A stretch of 64,000 nt of DNA from Bacteroidales bacterium 6E (GCA_001270045.2 DF970686.1:434001-498000), one strand, 5' to 3'; shown: positions 26,534-35,454, counted from the stretch's first letter. Numbers and translations: made by a program. Notes: generated by a model not told the origin, from the sequence alone.

Positions 26534-28642
26534 TCAGAAGTAAATATTCATCCCCGTCAACATAGTGGTTCCTGGCATCGGATAGCCGTATTGGAGCTGA
26601 TAATCTTGATTGAGAAGGTTTTCTCCGGAAACAAACAAGGTAATCTGTTGGGCTGGACGGTAGCTGATTTTTCCTGTAAGATTGGTAAAGCTTTCACTCA
26701 CCATTTCATTGGCTGGCAGAACCTTGGTGTACAAGTCACCTACAGTCTGCAATGAAGATATCACCTCAAATTTCCCCAACCGGTATTGTCCTCCCAGCAT
26801 AAACTGATTCCCGGGGGCTCCTACTTTAGGCGTTTCCATGTCTACAAAACTATAGCCAAGGTACATGGACAGGTTGTCGGTTATTCTGTATCTGGCATCC
26901 ACTTCAAAACCGGTATGGTAGAATGAGCCTGAGTTCATGTTGATGACTGGAGGGGGAGTATTGGGATTGGGGACCACCATGATCAGGTTGTCTCCATCAA
27001 TGGCGTATACGGTGATGGAAGCATTTCCACGGCCCTGGGCGAAATCCTGGATGTAGGAGAGTTCATAATTCCATAGCTCTTCAGGTTTCAGGGAGGCATT
27101 TGCCGGCGGAAATAAATATAGCTCCCTGACAGTGGGATTTCTAAATCCCTTTGATATGGATGCTTTTACCGTCGAATGGATGCCTGTATTGTAAGCTGCT
27201 CCTGTCTGTGGAACCCAGGTGCCTCCAAACACTGAATGATGATCATATCTTAGTCCGGCATTCAATGTAAGCCGGCCGAAAAATCTCTGCTGAACAAACA
27301 CATATCCTCCCAATTCATTGACATTGATCCACTCTCCGCTACGGTTGCCTAAAGAAGGGGCCTCACCCCGGCCACCATATTTCTTAATGTCGGCTCCCAA
27401 ACTGATGAGGTTATTGCTAAACAGTTGCAATCCCTGAAAAAGGCTGATGCCCATATTTTCGTCTTTCGACTTCCATCCATCATAAATCGAATGATCGCCT
27501 GTCATATAGTATCCTTTCAAACCTCCTTCCGACTTTTCGAAATGATTTGACAGGGTGAAGTATGCATTGCTTCTCTGAATATCCACCCATTGGCTATTGT
27601 TGTCAAATGCCGAAGGATTGGGCGCATAAATGGATCCCGGGTCGTAAGCCTTGAAACTGCTGTGACTCACATTGCCATCGACTGCGAAATGGTCATTTAG
27701 CCTGTATCCAACCCTCAGATATCCGTTATCGATGTTAAAAGCTGAATTTGGACGATCCCCATCTGTCTGGTCATGATTATAGGATGCAGTCACATCCAAT
27801 CTTCCCTTTTTAAATCCTGTAGAAGCCGTATATTTTTGTGTATTAAAAGAACCATACATGATCCTTCCCCTGAAATCAAAACCTTCATCTTTCTGTCGTC
27901 GTGTGATGAGGTTAATCGCGCCCCCCATGGCATTGGTGCCATATAATATGGATGCGGGTCCTTTAACAACCTCCACCTTTTCAATATCAGTCGAAACATA
28001 GGTATCGGGCAGCGCATGGCCCATCATTCCCATGAATTGTGGCTGGCCGTCAATCAGCAGCAACACCGGGAAAGAAGCATCACTGCCTCCTACTCCCCGG
28101 ATACTGATCTTGCCTGCAGATCCTCCCGCAAGGCCAAATCCTGTTACTCCCCGTTCTGTAACGAACACGCCGGGGATCTGGCCGCTGATGACCGGAAGAA
28201 TATTTGATTCGGTGCTTTGACCGATTTGCCGTGAATTGATCACCGAAACGTTCATGGGGGCGATGTCCCTGTGCATACCTGTTTTACTGGCTGTTACCAC
28301 GATTTGCTCCTGATGGTATATCTCGGGCTCAAGGCCAATTTCCAACCTGAGGGTTGACATTCCTTCCGCAAACGTTACATCCTTTCTTTGATGATGATAC
28401 CCTACATGCCTGAATTCAAGTGTGTGCTTCCCGGCTTCCAATGACAGCATGAAGTTTCCTTCCTGATCGGTGACCGCTCCCTTACCACTTTTCATTACCA
28501 CAACAGCAACGTCCGATAATGCCACTCCCGTAGAGCGATCGGTTACTTTGCCCGTAATGATTTGGCTATTGGCTATTCCAGCCGATAAAATCAATGACAG
28601 AAACCCTACTGTCAATCTGTTCATAAGTTTAAATCGTGTCAT
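26534..28642 (-). CDS. TonB-dependent receptor with carboxypeptidase-like N-terminal domain
   Basis: A receptor of about 703 residues (start at 28642; 28624 is also possible and gives a cleaner signal peptide ending SAGIANSQ). A longer frame from 28729 would overlap the upstream regulator gene and is unlikely. After the signal peptide comes a regulatory-like domain (GKVTDRSTGVALSDVAV), then plug (ISIRGVGGSDASFPVLLLIDGQPQ, VEVVKGPASILYGTNAMGG split across the text) and barrel ending in MNIYF, typical of siderophore/metal/cobalamin receptors. It lies 37 nt after the NikR-like gene, so a metal or metal chelate is the likely ligand. Confidence 0.9.
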   Translation of the reverse strand: MTRFKLMNRLTVGFLSLILSAGIANSQIITGKVTDRSTGVALSDVAVVVMKSGKGAVTDQEGNFMLSLEAGKHTLEFRHVGYHHQRKDVTFAEGMSTLRLEIGLEPEIYHQEQIVVTASKTGMHRDIAPMNVSVINSRQIGQSTESNILPVISGQIPGVFVTERGVTGFGLAGGSAGKISIRGVGGSDASFPVLLLIDGQPQFMGMMGHALPDTYVSTDIEKVEVVKGPASILYGTNAMGGAINLITRRQKDEGFDFRGRIMYGSFNTQKYTASTGFKKGRLDVTASYNHDQTDGDRPNSAFNIDNGYLRVGYRLNDHFAVDGNVSHSSFKAYDPGSIYAPNPSAFDNNSQWVDIQRSNAYFTLSNHFEKSEGGLKGYYMTGDHSIYDGWKSKDENMGISLFQGLQLFSNNLISLGADIKKYGGRGEAPSLGNRSGEWINVNELGGYVFVQQRFFGRLTLNAGLRYDHHSVFGGTWVPQTGAAYNTGIHSTVKASISKGFRNPTVRELYLFPPANASLKPEELWNYELSYIQDFAQGRGNASITVYAIDGDNLIMVVPNPNTPPPVINMNSGSFYHTGFEVDARYRITDNLSMYLGYSFVDMETPKVGAPGNQFMLGGQYRLGKFEVISSLQTVGDLYTKVLPANEMVSESFTNLTGKISYRPAQQITLFVSGENLLNQDYQLQYGYPMPGTTMLTGMNIYF

Positions 28643-28679
28643 TATTTTTAAAAAAAGTGTTACGCAATATATAAAAAAA

Positions 28680-29081
28680 TTACTCAGCCTTCGACATAAC
28701 CAATTTTCCATGTTGTATACCCTTGACACTGATAAGTTTATCGGAAAGTTCGGTGAGCTGGTAGGATGGCCCCTTGACAGCGATGATTTCCATGCAGTTC
28801 TGGTCTGAGACCCTGAAAAACTGGGCGGCTAGAACGTATTTTCTGTATTCTGCCTGGATTTCCGCTGATCGGGACCTGATATCATTTCGGCTGTATTGGT
28901 AAACCAAGGTGATTGCTCCTGCCACCATATTGTCGCATTTCCACTTCTTTTCAACCAGGTTCTTTTCAACCAGGTATCTTATGGCTTGGGAACGGTTGGA
29001 GAACTGATTTTCAATCACGTATTCATCCAGGGCTTTCAGTAGCTCTTCATCCAGGGATACTCCAAAACGTGTAACCGACAT
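28680..29081 (-). CDS. NikR-like ribbon-helix-helix regulator lacking most nickel ligands
   Basis: A 133-residue protein: an N-terminal ribbon-helix-helix DNA-binding part (RFGVSLDEELLKALDEYV, NRSQAIRYLV) and a C-terminal ACT-like domain with NCMEIIAVKG. This is the NikR architecture. Aligned on the conserved cysteine (C96 here, C95 in E. coli), the three nickel-binding histidines are replaced by Ala77, Phe88 and Arg90. It may use another metal site, another ligand, or be constitutive. It is upstream of and co-directional with the TonB receptor gene, which it probably controls. The linker holds an in-frame 15-bp tandem duplication. Confidence 0.85.
   Translation of the reverse strand: MSVTRFGVSLDEELLKALDEYVIENQFSNRSQAIRYLVEKNLVEKKWKCDNMVAGAITLVYQYSRNDIRSRSAEIQAEYRKYVLAAQFFRVSDQNCMEIIAVKGPSYQLTELSDKLISVKGIQHGKLVMSKAE
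28945..28974 (-). repeat. In-frame 15-bp tandem duplication in the NikR-like gene
   Basis: Two perfect copies of TTCTTTTCAACCAGG lie head to tail, giving LVEKN-LVEKK in the segment between the DNA-binding and ligand-binding domains. The perfect identity suggests a recent event. Confidence 0.85.
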
Positions 29082-29228
29082 GTCTGATTTTTTAATGGTA
29101 AGTTCCTAAAAATACAAAAATGGATGAATGTGTGTACTCGTCCAACGAATCAGCTGTTTATTTTCATTTTTAGGTTGCTTTTGTATGATAGGAAATGGTT
29201 GTATCTTTTAGCCAATAAATTTAATCAT

Positions 29229-29645
29229 ATGGCTACCATAAAAACCATTTATCTGGGTGACCTGAGGACAGAGAATACCCATATACAATCAGGCAATAAG
29301 GTTATTTCCGATGCCCCACTTGACAACCGCGGTAGGGGGGAATTCTTTTCTCCGACAGACCTTCTGGCAACTGCCTTGGGAAGTTGTATCATGACCATCA
29401 TGGGAATCAAGGCCCGCGATCATGACATTGACATCACTGGCACTGAGGTGGAAGTAACAAAGATCATGGCATCTGATCCGCGTCGTGTGGCAGAAGTGGT
29501 GGTTGAATTCAATTTTCCACGCAGACACTATCCTGATGCATCAAAGAGATTGATCGAGTCAGTGGCCGGAATCAGCCCGGTTCCACTCAGTCTGCATCCC
29601 GAATTGAAGCAAACCATCCTTTTCAACTGGAGGGATCCTGAATAA
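29229..29645 (+). CDS. OsmC/Ohr-family protein with a single cysteine
   Basis: A 138-residue OsmC-type protein starting MATIKT (ATG 29229); a longer frame to 29124 begins with an unlikely hydrophobic stretch. The family block FFSPTDLLATALGSCIMT carries the peroxidatic-type cysteine (C53). The second cysteine expected near AxxCPVxxSL is a serine (GISPVPLSL, Ser116). It may therefore not be a standard peroxide reductase. It converges with the M1 peptidase gene, 10 nt away. Confidence 0.85.
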   Translation: MATIKTIYLGDLRTENTHIQSGNKVISDAPLDNRGRGEFFSPTDLLATALGSCIMTIMGIKARDHDIDITGTEVEVTKIMASDPRRVAEVVVEFNFPRRHYPDASKRLIESVAGISPVPLSLHPELKQTILFNWRDPE

Positions 29646-29655
29646 AAAGGGGGGG

Positions 29656-31581
29656 TCAGTCCTGTTTGACAGCCCCGAACGTATATTTGTCCTTGTCAGT
29701 TTGAATTCTGACCAAATACTGTCCTTTCGGTAGTTGCCTTGTAGAAATTTCAGAGACAACTTCTGAACTCAGGACAATTCTACCATTCATGTCAATCATC
29801 TCTACCAATTGTAAAACATCCCCAGTGCGAATTTTTATGTACAGACGTTCCGAAAATGGATTGGGATATATTTCAGGTTGAAACCCTATCCCAATTAGGT
29901 CTGCCTGTGAGATGGACGATACTTTTTTGAGTATCCATAAATCCGGATCAATTTCAATACGGGTGACATCGAATCCCGGATCGAGCAAGAATTCCTGCCC
30001 GCTGAAGGTGTTCATCAATCTGAAATCAACAGAGTCACCTGCTTGGGGACCATAGATGCGCACCGGAACCGGCATTTCAAAAAAGCTGACCGATGGATGG
30101 GAGGTAAGCTGATGGAGTTTCAGAAGAATTTTATTTTTTTCCACTAAACTGTAGTTTAGTGAGTAAATGGGATATCCTTCACCATAGTACCATTGTTCGA
30201 AAAATTGGTCCAATGAAAATCCCGCCGTATTTTCGAAATGTCGTTTTACCTTTTCTGTTGAGGCAAATCCAAATATGCACTGCGGATCGTTCAGGTAATT
30301 CCGGATAGCACTGAAAAACGGTTCATCACCCATTATCCATCGGAGCATATGTAGTAAGTATGCACCTTTTGAATAGGAGAGGCGGCTGTCAAATATCCTT
30401 CCTACCTGGGTTGTATCAGGCACATAAACGGAACCGCCCGGATTACTGATGATTTTATCATGGTTCAAACGCTTCCAACGTGGCCACCAGAAACCGTCTA
30501 GCAGATTCTCATAGGATAGTCCTGCAGCATATGTCGCGAAACCCTCATTTAGCCAGATATCCTTCCATGAACCAAGGGTGATATAATTCCCGAACCATTG
30601 GTGTGCCAGTTCGTGGGAAATCAATTCGAAACCGAAGCTTCCCATAAAGCTCATGGTTTGATGTTCCATGCCACCTCCCCAGCCAAATTGTGCATGTCCG
30701 TATTTCTCTCCTGAAAATGGATATTCCCCGAATAACTCATTAAAAAGGTACATCAGGTCGACGGTTTGCCGGGCATTGTTTCTGGCTGATTCAAGATTCT
30801 CGGGAAAAACGAAATTCTGGATGGGAAAGAACCGGTCCCCCGACAAATGGATAGTATCGGAAAAGTCTGCGTAATTGGTTACGGCAATGGCAATGAGGTA
30901 GGTGGCAATGGGGTATCTGTGCTTCCAATGCATGGTGCGCTTGTCATCACCCACTGTTTCACTGACAAGCAATCCGTTGGAGGCAGTGCGGGAGCTTTCG
31001 GGTGTGGTGACGACGATATCAATGGAGTCGATCTTGTCAATCAGGCTTTGTTTGCATGGCCACCATTCCATTGCCCCATAGGGTTCCGAGAGTGTCCAAA
31101 TAATTGGGATGCCAGCGTGAGAGGACTTGACGAAGGATCCAAATCCAGATTCAAAAGGAGTTCCATGGTAAAAAATGGATATAGAATCAGATGCATCTCT
31201 TAGAAGTGAATAGGGGAGAGTTATCATCAGGGTATGAGGCTCTCTGGTAAAATCAATTTTTTCATGATGATGTACGACTGAATCAATCCTCAAGGAATCG
31301 TGCATGTCAAACATTATCTTGCTCAATGAGTCCGTGAGAACGGTGAATCTTGTGGTAATACTCCCTTTAAAATATTTGATTTCGGGATTGATTTCCCATT
31401 CCATTCTCTGATAGGTAAAATCTGTTAACTGGTGATGGTAAACTTCAGGGAGACTTAGTTTTTTCAGGGTTGCACGTCCTTCCACTTCAGCCTTTCGCTC
31501 AAGAAAAAGGGAATCGGGCTTCTGGCTGTATGCCGGAATCATTGCCAATATCGCCCATATGTATATCAGTAAGTATTTCAT
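29656..31581 (-). CDS. M1-family metallopeptidase with T9SS sorting domain
   Basis: A 641-residue secreted aminopeptidase-like protein. The signal peptide ends near AYSQ (residue 20). Catalytic features are GGMEHQ (303-308, substrate site), HELAH (323-327, zinc ligands and base) and NEGFAT (third zinc ligand Glu346). The last 80 residues form a type A T9SS C-terminal domain (IYPNPFSERLYIKI, then MNGRIVLSS, LPKGQYLVRI). It should be exported by the T9SS encoded at 619-7890 and either released or anchored at the surface. It would cleave N-terminal residues from peptides. Confidence 0.93.
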   Translation of the reverse strand: MKYLLIYIWAILAMIPAYSQKPDSLFLERKAEVEGRATLKKLSLPEVYHHQLTDFTYQRMEWEINPEIKYFKGSITTRFTVLTDSLSKIMFDMHDSLRIDSVVHHHEKIDFTREPHTLMITLPYSLLRDASDSISIFYHGTPFESGFGSFVKSSHAGIPIIWTLSEPYGAMEWWPCKQSLIDKIDSIDIVVTTPESSRTASNGLLVSETVGDDKRTMHWKHRYPIATYLIAIAVTNYADFSDTIHLSGDRFFPIQNFVFPENLESARNNARQTVDLMYLFNELFGEYPFSGEKYGHAQFGWGGGMEHQTMSFMGSFGFELISHELAHQWFGNYITLGSWKDIWLNEGFATYAAGLSYENLLDGFWWPRWKRLNHDKIISNPGGSVYVPDTTQVGRIFDSRLSYSKGAYLLHMLRWIMGDEPFFSAIRNYLNDPQCIFGFASTEKVKRHFENTAGFSLDQFFEQWYYGEGYPIYSLNYSLVEKNKILLKLHQLTSHPSVSFFEMPVPVRIYGPQAGDSVDFRLMNTFSGQEFLLDPGFDVTRIEIDPDLWILKKVSSISQADLIGIGFQPEIYPNPFSERLYIKIRTGDVLQLVEMIDMNGRIVLSSEVVSEISTRQLPKGQYLVRIQTDKDKYTFGAVKQD

Positions 31582-31692
31582 TGCCTGTTTTTCATGCTCA
31601 CCGAAGATAAGGAATAATCAAAAAGAATCTGATCCATTTTAGTTACCTATCCATTTGGTACCGACAGGGTAATTTCATAGATCTTAAACAGT

Positions 31693-31740
31693 TCTTAAAT
31701 AGTGCTTGTATAGTGGCCACTATACAAGCACTATTTAAGA
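31693..31740. repeat. 48-bp perfect palindrome without spacer
   Basis: Every base from 31693 to 31716 pairs with 31740 to 31717, centred on GG/CC; the half-site reads TCTTAAATAGTGCTTGTATA followed by GTGG. There is no loop and no T run after it, so it does not look like a terminator. It lies 112 nt before the M1 peptidase start and after a separate terminator of the ROK gene. It could extrude as a cruciform or be a two-fold protein site. No second copy was noticed in the window. Confidence 0.9.
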
Positions 31741-31806
31741 TACATCAAAGGTGTATCGTATATACGACTCGGTCAGTAATGGATCATGAATGTTTGGTTG
31801 TAAAAA

Positions 31807-31831
31807 AAGGCTGCCTTAATAAGACAGCCTT
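31807..31831 (-). terminator. Terminator after the ROK glucokinase-like gene
   Basis: AAGGCTG pairs with CAGCCTT, extended by three more pairs after one mismatch; on the minus strand a run of seven T follows. It begins 24 nt after the ROK stop. Confidence 0.75.
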
Positions 31832-31854
31832 CTGATATTCTGGTTTAGGAAAAT

Positions 31855-32841
31855 CTATTTTTCAATTTCTTTCCATGCCAACGCACTTGCCCCAACAATA
31901 GCTGCATCGCCGGGTTTGAGCTGCGACGGAAGAATCTTGATTTTATTTTTGAAGATGGGGAGCAAATGGGTTTCCATACTTTCTTTGGTTGGCCTGAAGA
32001 TCAGGTCGCCGGCAGCGGTTGGACCTCCAAAGAGGAAGATGGCTTCCGGGCTGAGGTGGTGAACCGTATCGGCCAGTCCCTGACCAAGCCATTGGCCTGT
32101 TTTTTCAAAGACCATGTTCGCTACCTTATCACCAGCCTTGGCGGCATCATAAATCATTTTGGAATCGAGTTCAAGGAATGATTTGTTGGCCAGCATGGAA
32201 TCAACGGCATTATACTGCACCATTAATTCAAAGGCAGTTCTTTTCATCCCCGGAGCCGAGCAATATGCTTCGAGGTGACCAAGAGAACCACATCCGCAAA
32301 GTCTTCCGCCGGGGATCAGGGTTGTATGACCACATTCGCCTGCAAATCCATCATGGCCGTATACCAGGTCTCCATTGACCACAACGCCGCTTCCGACACC
32401 TGTTCCAAGGGTATACATCACGAAGTTTTTCATGCCACGGGCACCCCCGTAAATCATTTCGCCAATCGCGGCTGCGTTGGCATCATTTGTCAGTGCAATG
32501 GCCGGCACTTCTGGAAAATGGGATTTCAAAAGTTCAACGAAATGCAATACCCCACGAAATGACAGGTTGGGAGCATATTCAATAGTGCCGTTGTAATAAT
32601 TGCCATTGGGGGCGCCAATGCCAATACCCACTATTTCAATGTCTTCGTTGATCATTTTGGCAGATTTGATCAGTTGTTTGATGGCATCTGACAAGTCTGC
32701 GATGAATTTTGCAAAATCACCATGTGTTGCGGTTGCAATGTTGTCCTTGATCATTACATTGCCGTCTTTGTCAACAACGCCAATGGCAGTATTGGTGCCT
32801 CCTACGTCAACACCAATGGCAACTTTTTTAGATGTAGTCAT
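31855..32841 (-). CDS. ROK-family glucokinase-like kinase
   Basis: A 328-residue ROK kinase with intact motifs: AIGVDVGGTNTAIGV near the N-terminus, LTNDANAAAIGE, YTLGTGVGSGVV, and the zinc signature GECGHTT with CGCGSLGHLE. It lacks a helix-turn-helix domain. The match is closest to bacterial glucokinases that phosphorylate glucose or a related hexose in the cytoplasm. It is monocistronic by its own terminator. Contrast with the kinase at 20462, which has lost the zinc motif. Confidence 0.88.
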   Translation of the reverse strand: MTTSKKVAIGVDVGGTNTAIGVVDKDGNVMIKDNIATATHGDFAKFIADLSDAIKQLIKSAKMINEDIEIVGIGIGAPNGNYYNGTIEYAPNLSFRGVLHFVELLKSHFPEVPAIALTNDANAAAIGEMIYGGARGMKNFVMYTLGTGVGSGVVVNGDLVYGHDGFAGECGHTTLIPGGRLCGCGSLGHLEAYCSAPGMKRTAFELMVQYNAVDSMLANKSFLELDSKMIYDAAKAGDKVANMVFEKTGQWLGQGLADTVHHLSPEAIFLFGGPTAAGDLIFRPTKESMETHLLPIFKNKIKILPSQLKPGDAAIVGASALAWKEIEK

Positions 32842-33051
32842 ATGATAATAATTTACTAAGATTGGTCATTCAGTTTTTATATTTCAGTTTTTTGAAAACG
32901 CGTTGTAAATATAACAAATGGCATTACACCGGAAGCATTCCGGAAAGTCATTTTTTCAGATATAGTCGGGTTAGATTCAGCAGGTTTGCATAGATTGATA
33001 CGCCCTTCTGCCGAGAGAGAACAAATTTATAAATATTTGGAAATATTCATA

Positions 33052-33085
33052 AAAAAACCGGCAATCATAAGATCACCGGTTTTTT
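33052..33085 (-). terminator. Terminator after tRNA-Val
   Basis: A perfect 10-bp stem, AAAAAACCGG with CCGGTTTTTT, loop 14 nt, starting 16 nt after the tRNA end on the minus strand and followed by T. Confidence 0.75.
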
Positions 33086-33100
33086 GACTCTTTTTACTCG

Positions 33101-33175
33101 TGGGTTGTACTGGATTCGAACCAGTGACCCCTACCCTGTCAAGGTAATGCTCTAAACCAACTGAGCTAACAACCC
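33101..33175 (-). tRNA. tRNA-Val (GAC anticodon)
   Basis: A complete 75-nt cloverleaf on the minus strand: acceptor GGGTTGT/ACAACCC, D arm GCTC...GAGC, anticodon stem TTACC/GGTAG with loop TTGACAG (anticodon GAC), T arm ACTGG-TTCGAAT-CCAGT and discriminator A. CCA is not encoded. Confidence 0.95.
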
Positions 33176-33213
33176 TTTAGTGCGTGCAAAAGTATAAAAT
33201 TTGTACAATAAAA

Positions 33214-33254
33214 AAACAAACGGCCTGATCAAAAACTGAAAAGGCCGGTTTGTT
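33214..33254 (-). terminator. Terminator after the purine permease gene
   Basis: AAACAAACGGCC pairs with GGCCGGTTTGTTT with one bulged G; on the minus strand the stem ends in a long T run. It follows the permease stop by 36 nt. Confidence 0.75.
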
Positions 33255-33290
33255 TTCAAATAATAATAGCTATTTACACATCATACATTG

Positions 33291-34583
33291 TCAGATGAAG
33301 AACTTGAATACAAATAGTATCGCAAGGATAATCATCACGATGGAAAGATCTTTTTGCTTACCTGTAAGTAATTTCAGCAATACGTAGGAGATCATTCCAA
33401 ACACGATACCTTCGGCAATGCTGTATGCAAGGGGCATCATGATGATGGTCAGGAAAGCCGGAATGGCTTCCGTGAAATCATCAAAATTGATCTTCAGGAT
33501 GGGTGACATCATAAAGAAACCAACCAGGATCAACGCCGGGGCAGTTGCGGCTCCCGGAACCATGGTGAAGACCGGGGCAAAGAAGAGTGCTATGGCAAAC
33601 ATGACAGCTACAGATAAAGAAGTGAGACCGGTACGGCCACCTTCAGATACACCGGATGCCGACTCCACATAAGTTGTTACAGTGCTTGTTCCCAACATTG
33701 CACCTGCTGTGGTACCAATGGCATCGGCAAAGAGTGCCTGTTTCGCACGTGGTACACGACCTTGCTTGTCGAGCATGCCTGCCTTGTCTGAAACACCCAC
33801 AAGGGTGCCAACAGTATCGAACATGTCAACAAACAGAAACGTGAACACAACAATTAGCATATCGAGTGTAAAGATCTCGGCGAATTCAAATTTCAAAAAA
33901 ATCGGACTGATCGATGGTGGCAGGCTGACCAGGTTTGTTTCGGGCAAATGGGTTACATTGAACGGGATTCCAGCTACCGTAACGGCGAAAATTCCGATCA
34001 GAAGCGCACCTTTCACTTTCAGGGCGAGCAATACTGCCGTCAGTACTACTCCCAGCAAGGCAAGGATTACCCCGGGTGATCCCATGTTGCCTAAACCGAC
34101 CAGTGTAGCATCATTATTGATGATAACGCCTGCATTCTGCATTCCGATAAATGCGATGAAAAGTCCAATACCGGCTGAAACGGCATGCTTGACCGACATC
34201 GGGATGGCATTGACGATCAGTTCGCGGATGTTGAAAGCGGTTAGCAGTATGAATATCAAGCCTTCCAGGAAGACAGCGGTTAATGCAAACTGCCAGGTGT
34301 GGCCCATGCCCAATACAACAGTAAAGGCGAAAAAGGCATTCAAACCCATGCCGGGAGCCAAAGCAAACGGCAGTTTGGCCACAAACGCCATGAACAGTGT
34401 CGCGATCAGTGAAGCCAATGCAGTTGCGGTGAATAGTGCATTTTTGTCCATGCCGGTGGCACTCAGTATACTGGGATTGACAGCCAGAATATAGGCCATG
34501 GTCATGAAAGTGGTGATCCCCGCAAGAATCTCGGTTCTTACCGTTGTTTTGTTGTCCTTAAGCTGGAATAGTTTTTCAAGCAT
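33291..34583 (-). CDS. NCS2-family adenine/guanine/hypoxanthine permease (AzgA/PbuG type)
   Basis: A 430-residue inner-membrane protein of about 12-14 helices. The N-terminus KTTVRTEILAGITTFMTMAY and later segments LPFALAPGMGLNAFFAFT and VDMFDTVGTLVGVSDKAG are hallmarks of the AzgA-like branch of nucleobase permeases. It takes up purine bases by proton symport. It lies 16 nt after the DUF5020-like outer-membrane protein gene, which may supply passage through the outer membrane. Confidence 0.93.
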   Translation of the reverse strand: MLEKLFQLKDNKTTVRTEILAGITTFMTMAYILAVNPSILSATGMDKNALFTATALASLIATLFMAFVAKLPFALAPGMGLNAFFAFTVVLGMGHTWQFALTAVFLEGLIFILLTAFNIRELIVNAIPMSVKHAVSAGIGLFIAFIGMQNAGVIINNDATLVGLGNMGSPGVILALLGVVLTAVLLALKVKGALLIGIFAVTVAGIPFNVTHLPETNLVSLPPSISPIFLKFEFAEIFTLDMLIVVFTFLFVDMFDTVGTLVGVSDKAGMLDKQGRVPRAKQALFADAIGTTAGAMLGTSTVTTYVESASGVSEGGRTGLTSLSVAVMFAIALFFAPVFTMVPGAATAPALILVGFFMMSPILKINFDDFTEAIPAFLTIIMMPLAYSIAEGIVFGMISYVLLKLLTGKQKDLSIVMIILAILFVFKFFI

Positions 34584-34599
34584 CTTAATCAGGTTTATG

Positions 34600-35289
34600 T
34601 TAGAATGTATATTTCAGACCCAGGGTAGGCATGACATTAAAGCCTTCCATGCCCCCAAAATTGCTGCTTAACTCAACCTCACCGCCTGCGGCAAAGTTCT
34701 TGTTGAAATTATACCAAAGCTGGGGTTCGGCAAGAAATACAAAATCGGTGGTTTTGTTTCCGAATACCATGTCTTCTCTCCAGAAGTCGGCAAATCCGGT
34801 AAATGCCACTTTCCCATCGAGCATCATGACTGTCCAGACCCCGGTGAGCTGGAATGAATTGGCATTTTTGCCGCGAATGTTTTTATACATGGCCTGTAAA
34901 GTGAAAATCTTGCTGAAATCTGCGGTGTTCCAGGTATAATTACCACCAAAAAGCCATGCGTCATTGATGGTATATGCTCCGTTAAAAGGTGAATTCTTGA
35001 ATTGGCCGAACCCACCATTGTATTCGAGGTGGAGTTCAAACGGGCTGTCCCAGAACTTCAAACCACGGGCGAGTTCCCAGTATGCAAGACTTACTCCTTC
35101 AACGTCGCCGACATTATAATCCATGTCAATGAAAAAGAAGGTACTCCCGTGCTTGTCGGGCCTGAACATTTCAACCGTAGAGGTCAGGTAGCTGCGGCCT
35201 TTGCCAAGGTCGTAATGCAACTGCACGTTTTGTGCCAGAAGGATTGTACTGAACAAAAGTAAGGTACTCAGAAAAAAAAATCTTTTCAT
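34600..35289 (-). CDS. DUF5020/Tsx-like outer-membrane protein
   Basis: A 229-residue protein with signal peptide (to about residue 19, LLAQ) and alternating beta-strand pattern ending in a C-terminal aromatic (TLGLKYTF), so a small outer-membrane barrel of about 10-12 strands. The opening VQLHYDLGKGRSYLTSTVEMF resembles Bacteroidota proteins annotated as DUF5020 and related to nucleoside channel Tsx. It is the first gene of a pair with the purine permease, which supports a nucleobase or nucleoside channel. The function is inferred from that. Confidence 0.75.
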   Translation of the reverse strand: MKRFFFLSTLLLFSTILLAQNVQLHYDLGKGRSYLTSTVEMFRPDKHGSTFFFIDMDYNVGDVEGVSLAYWELARGLKFWDSPFELHLEYNGGFGQFKNSPFNGAYTINDAWLFGGNYTWNTADFSKIFTLQAMYKNIRGKNANSFQLTGVWTVMMLDGKVAFTGFADFWREDMVFGNKTTDFVFLAEPQLWYNFNKNFAAGGEVELSSNFGGMEGFNVMPTLGLKYTF

Positions 35290-35454
35290 TTTTGGTTGTT
35301 TTGAATGATACTTAAGAAGTGGATAAAACTAAAAAATAAATTTTGCCCTACCCGACATGGTTTTCATTTAGAATAAACAAAATATTAACAGGTGTAAAGT
35401 GCTGTGATCAAGCATGAGATTGCTGGTATTGAAAAGGATTTGAAAAGAATCACT

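Noticed and set aside
28643-28729. Longer N-terminus for the TonB receptor
   Set aside because: It would overlap the end of the NikR-like gene and precedes a proper signal peptide that starts at 28642 or 28624.
33682-34494. 270-residue frame opposite the purine permease
   Set aside because: It is antisense to a clearly conserved membrane protein and has a low-complexity Ser/Pro/Thr composition.
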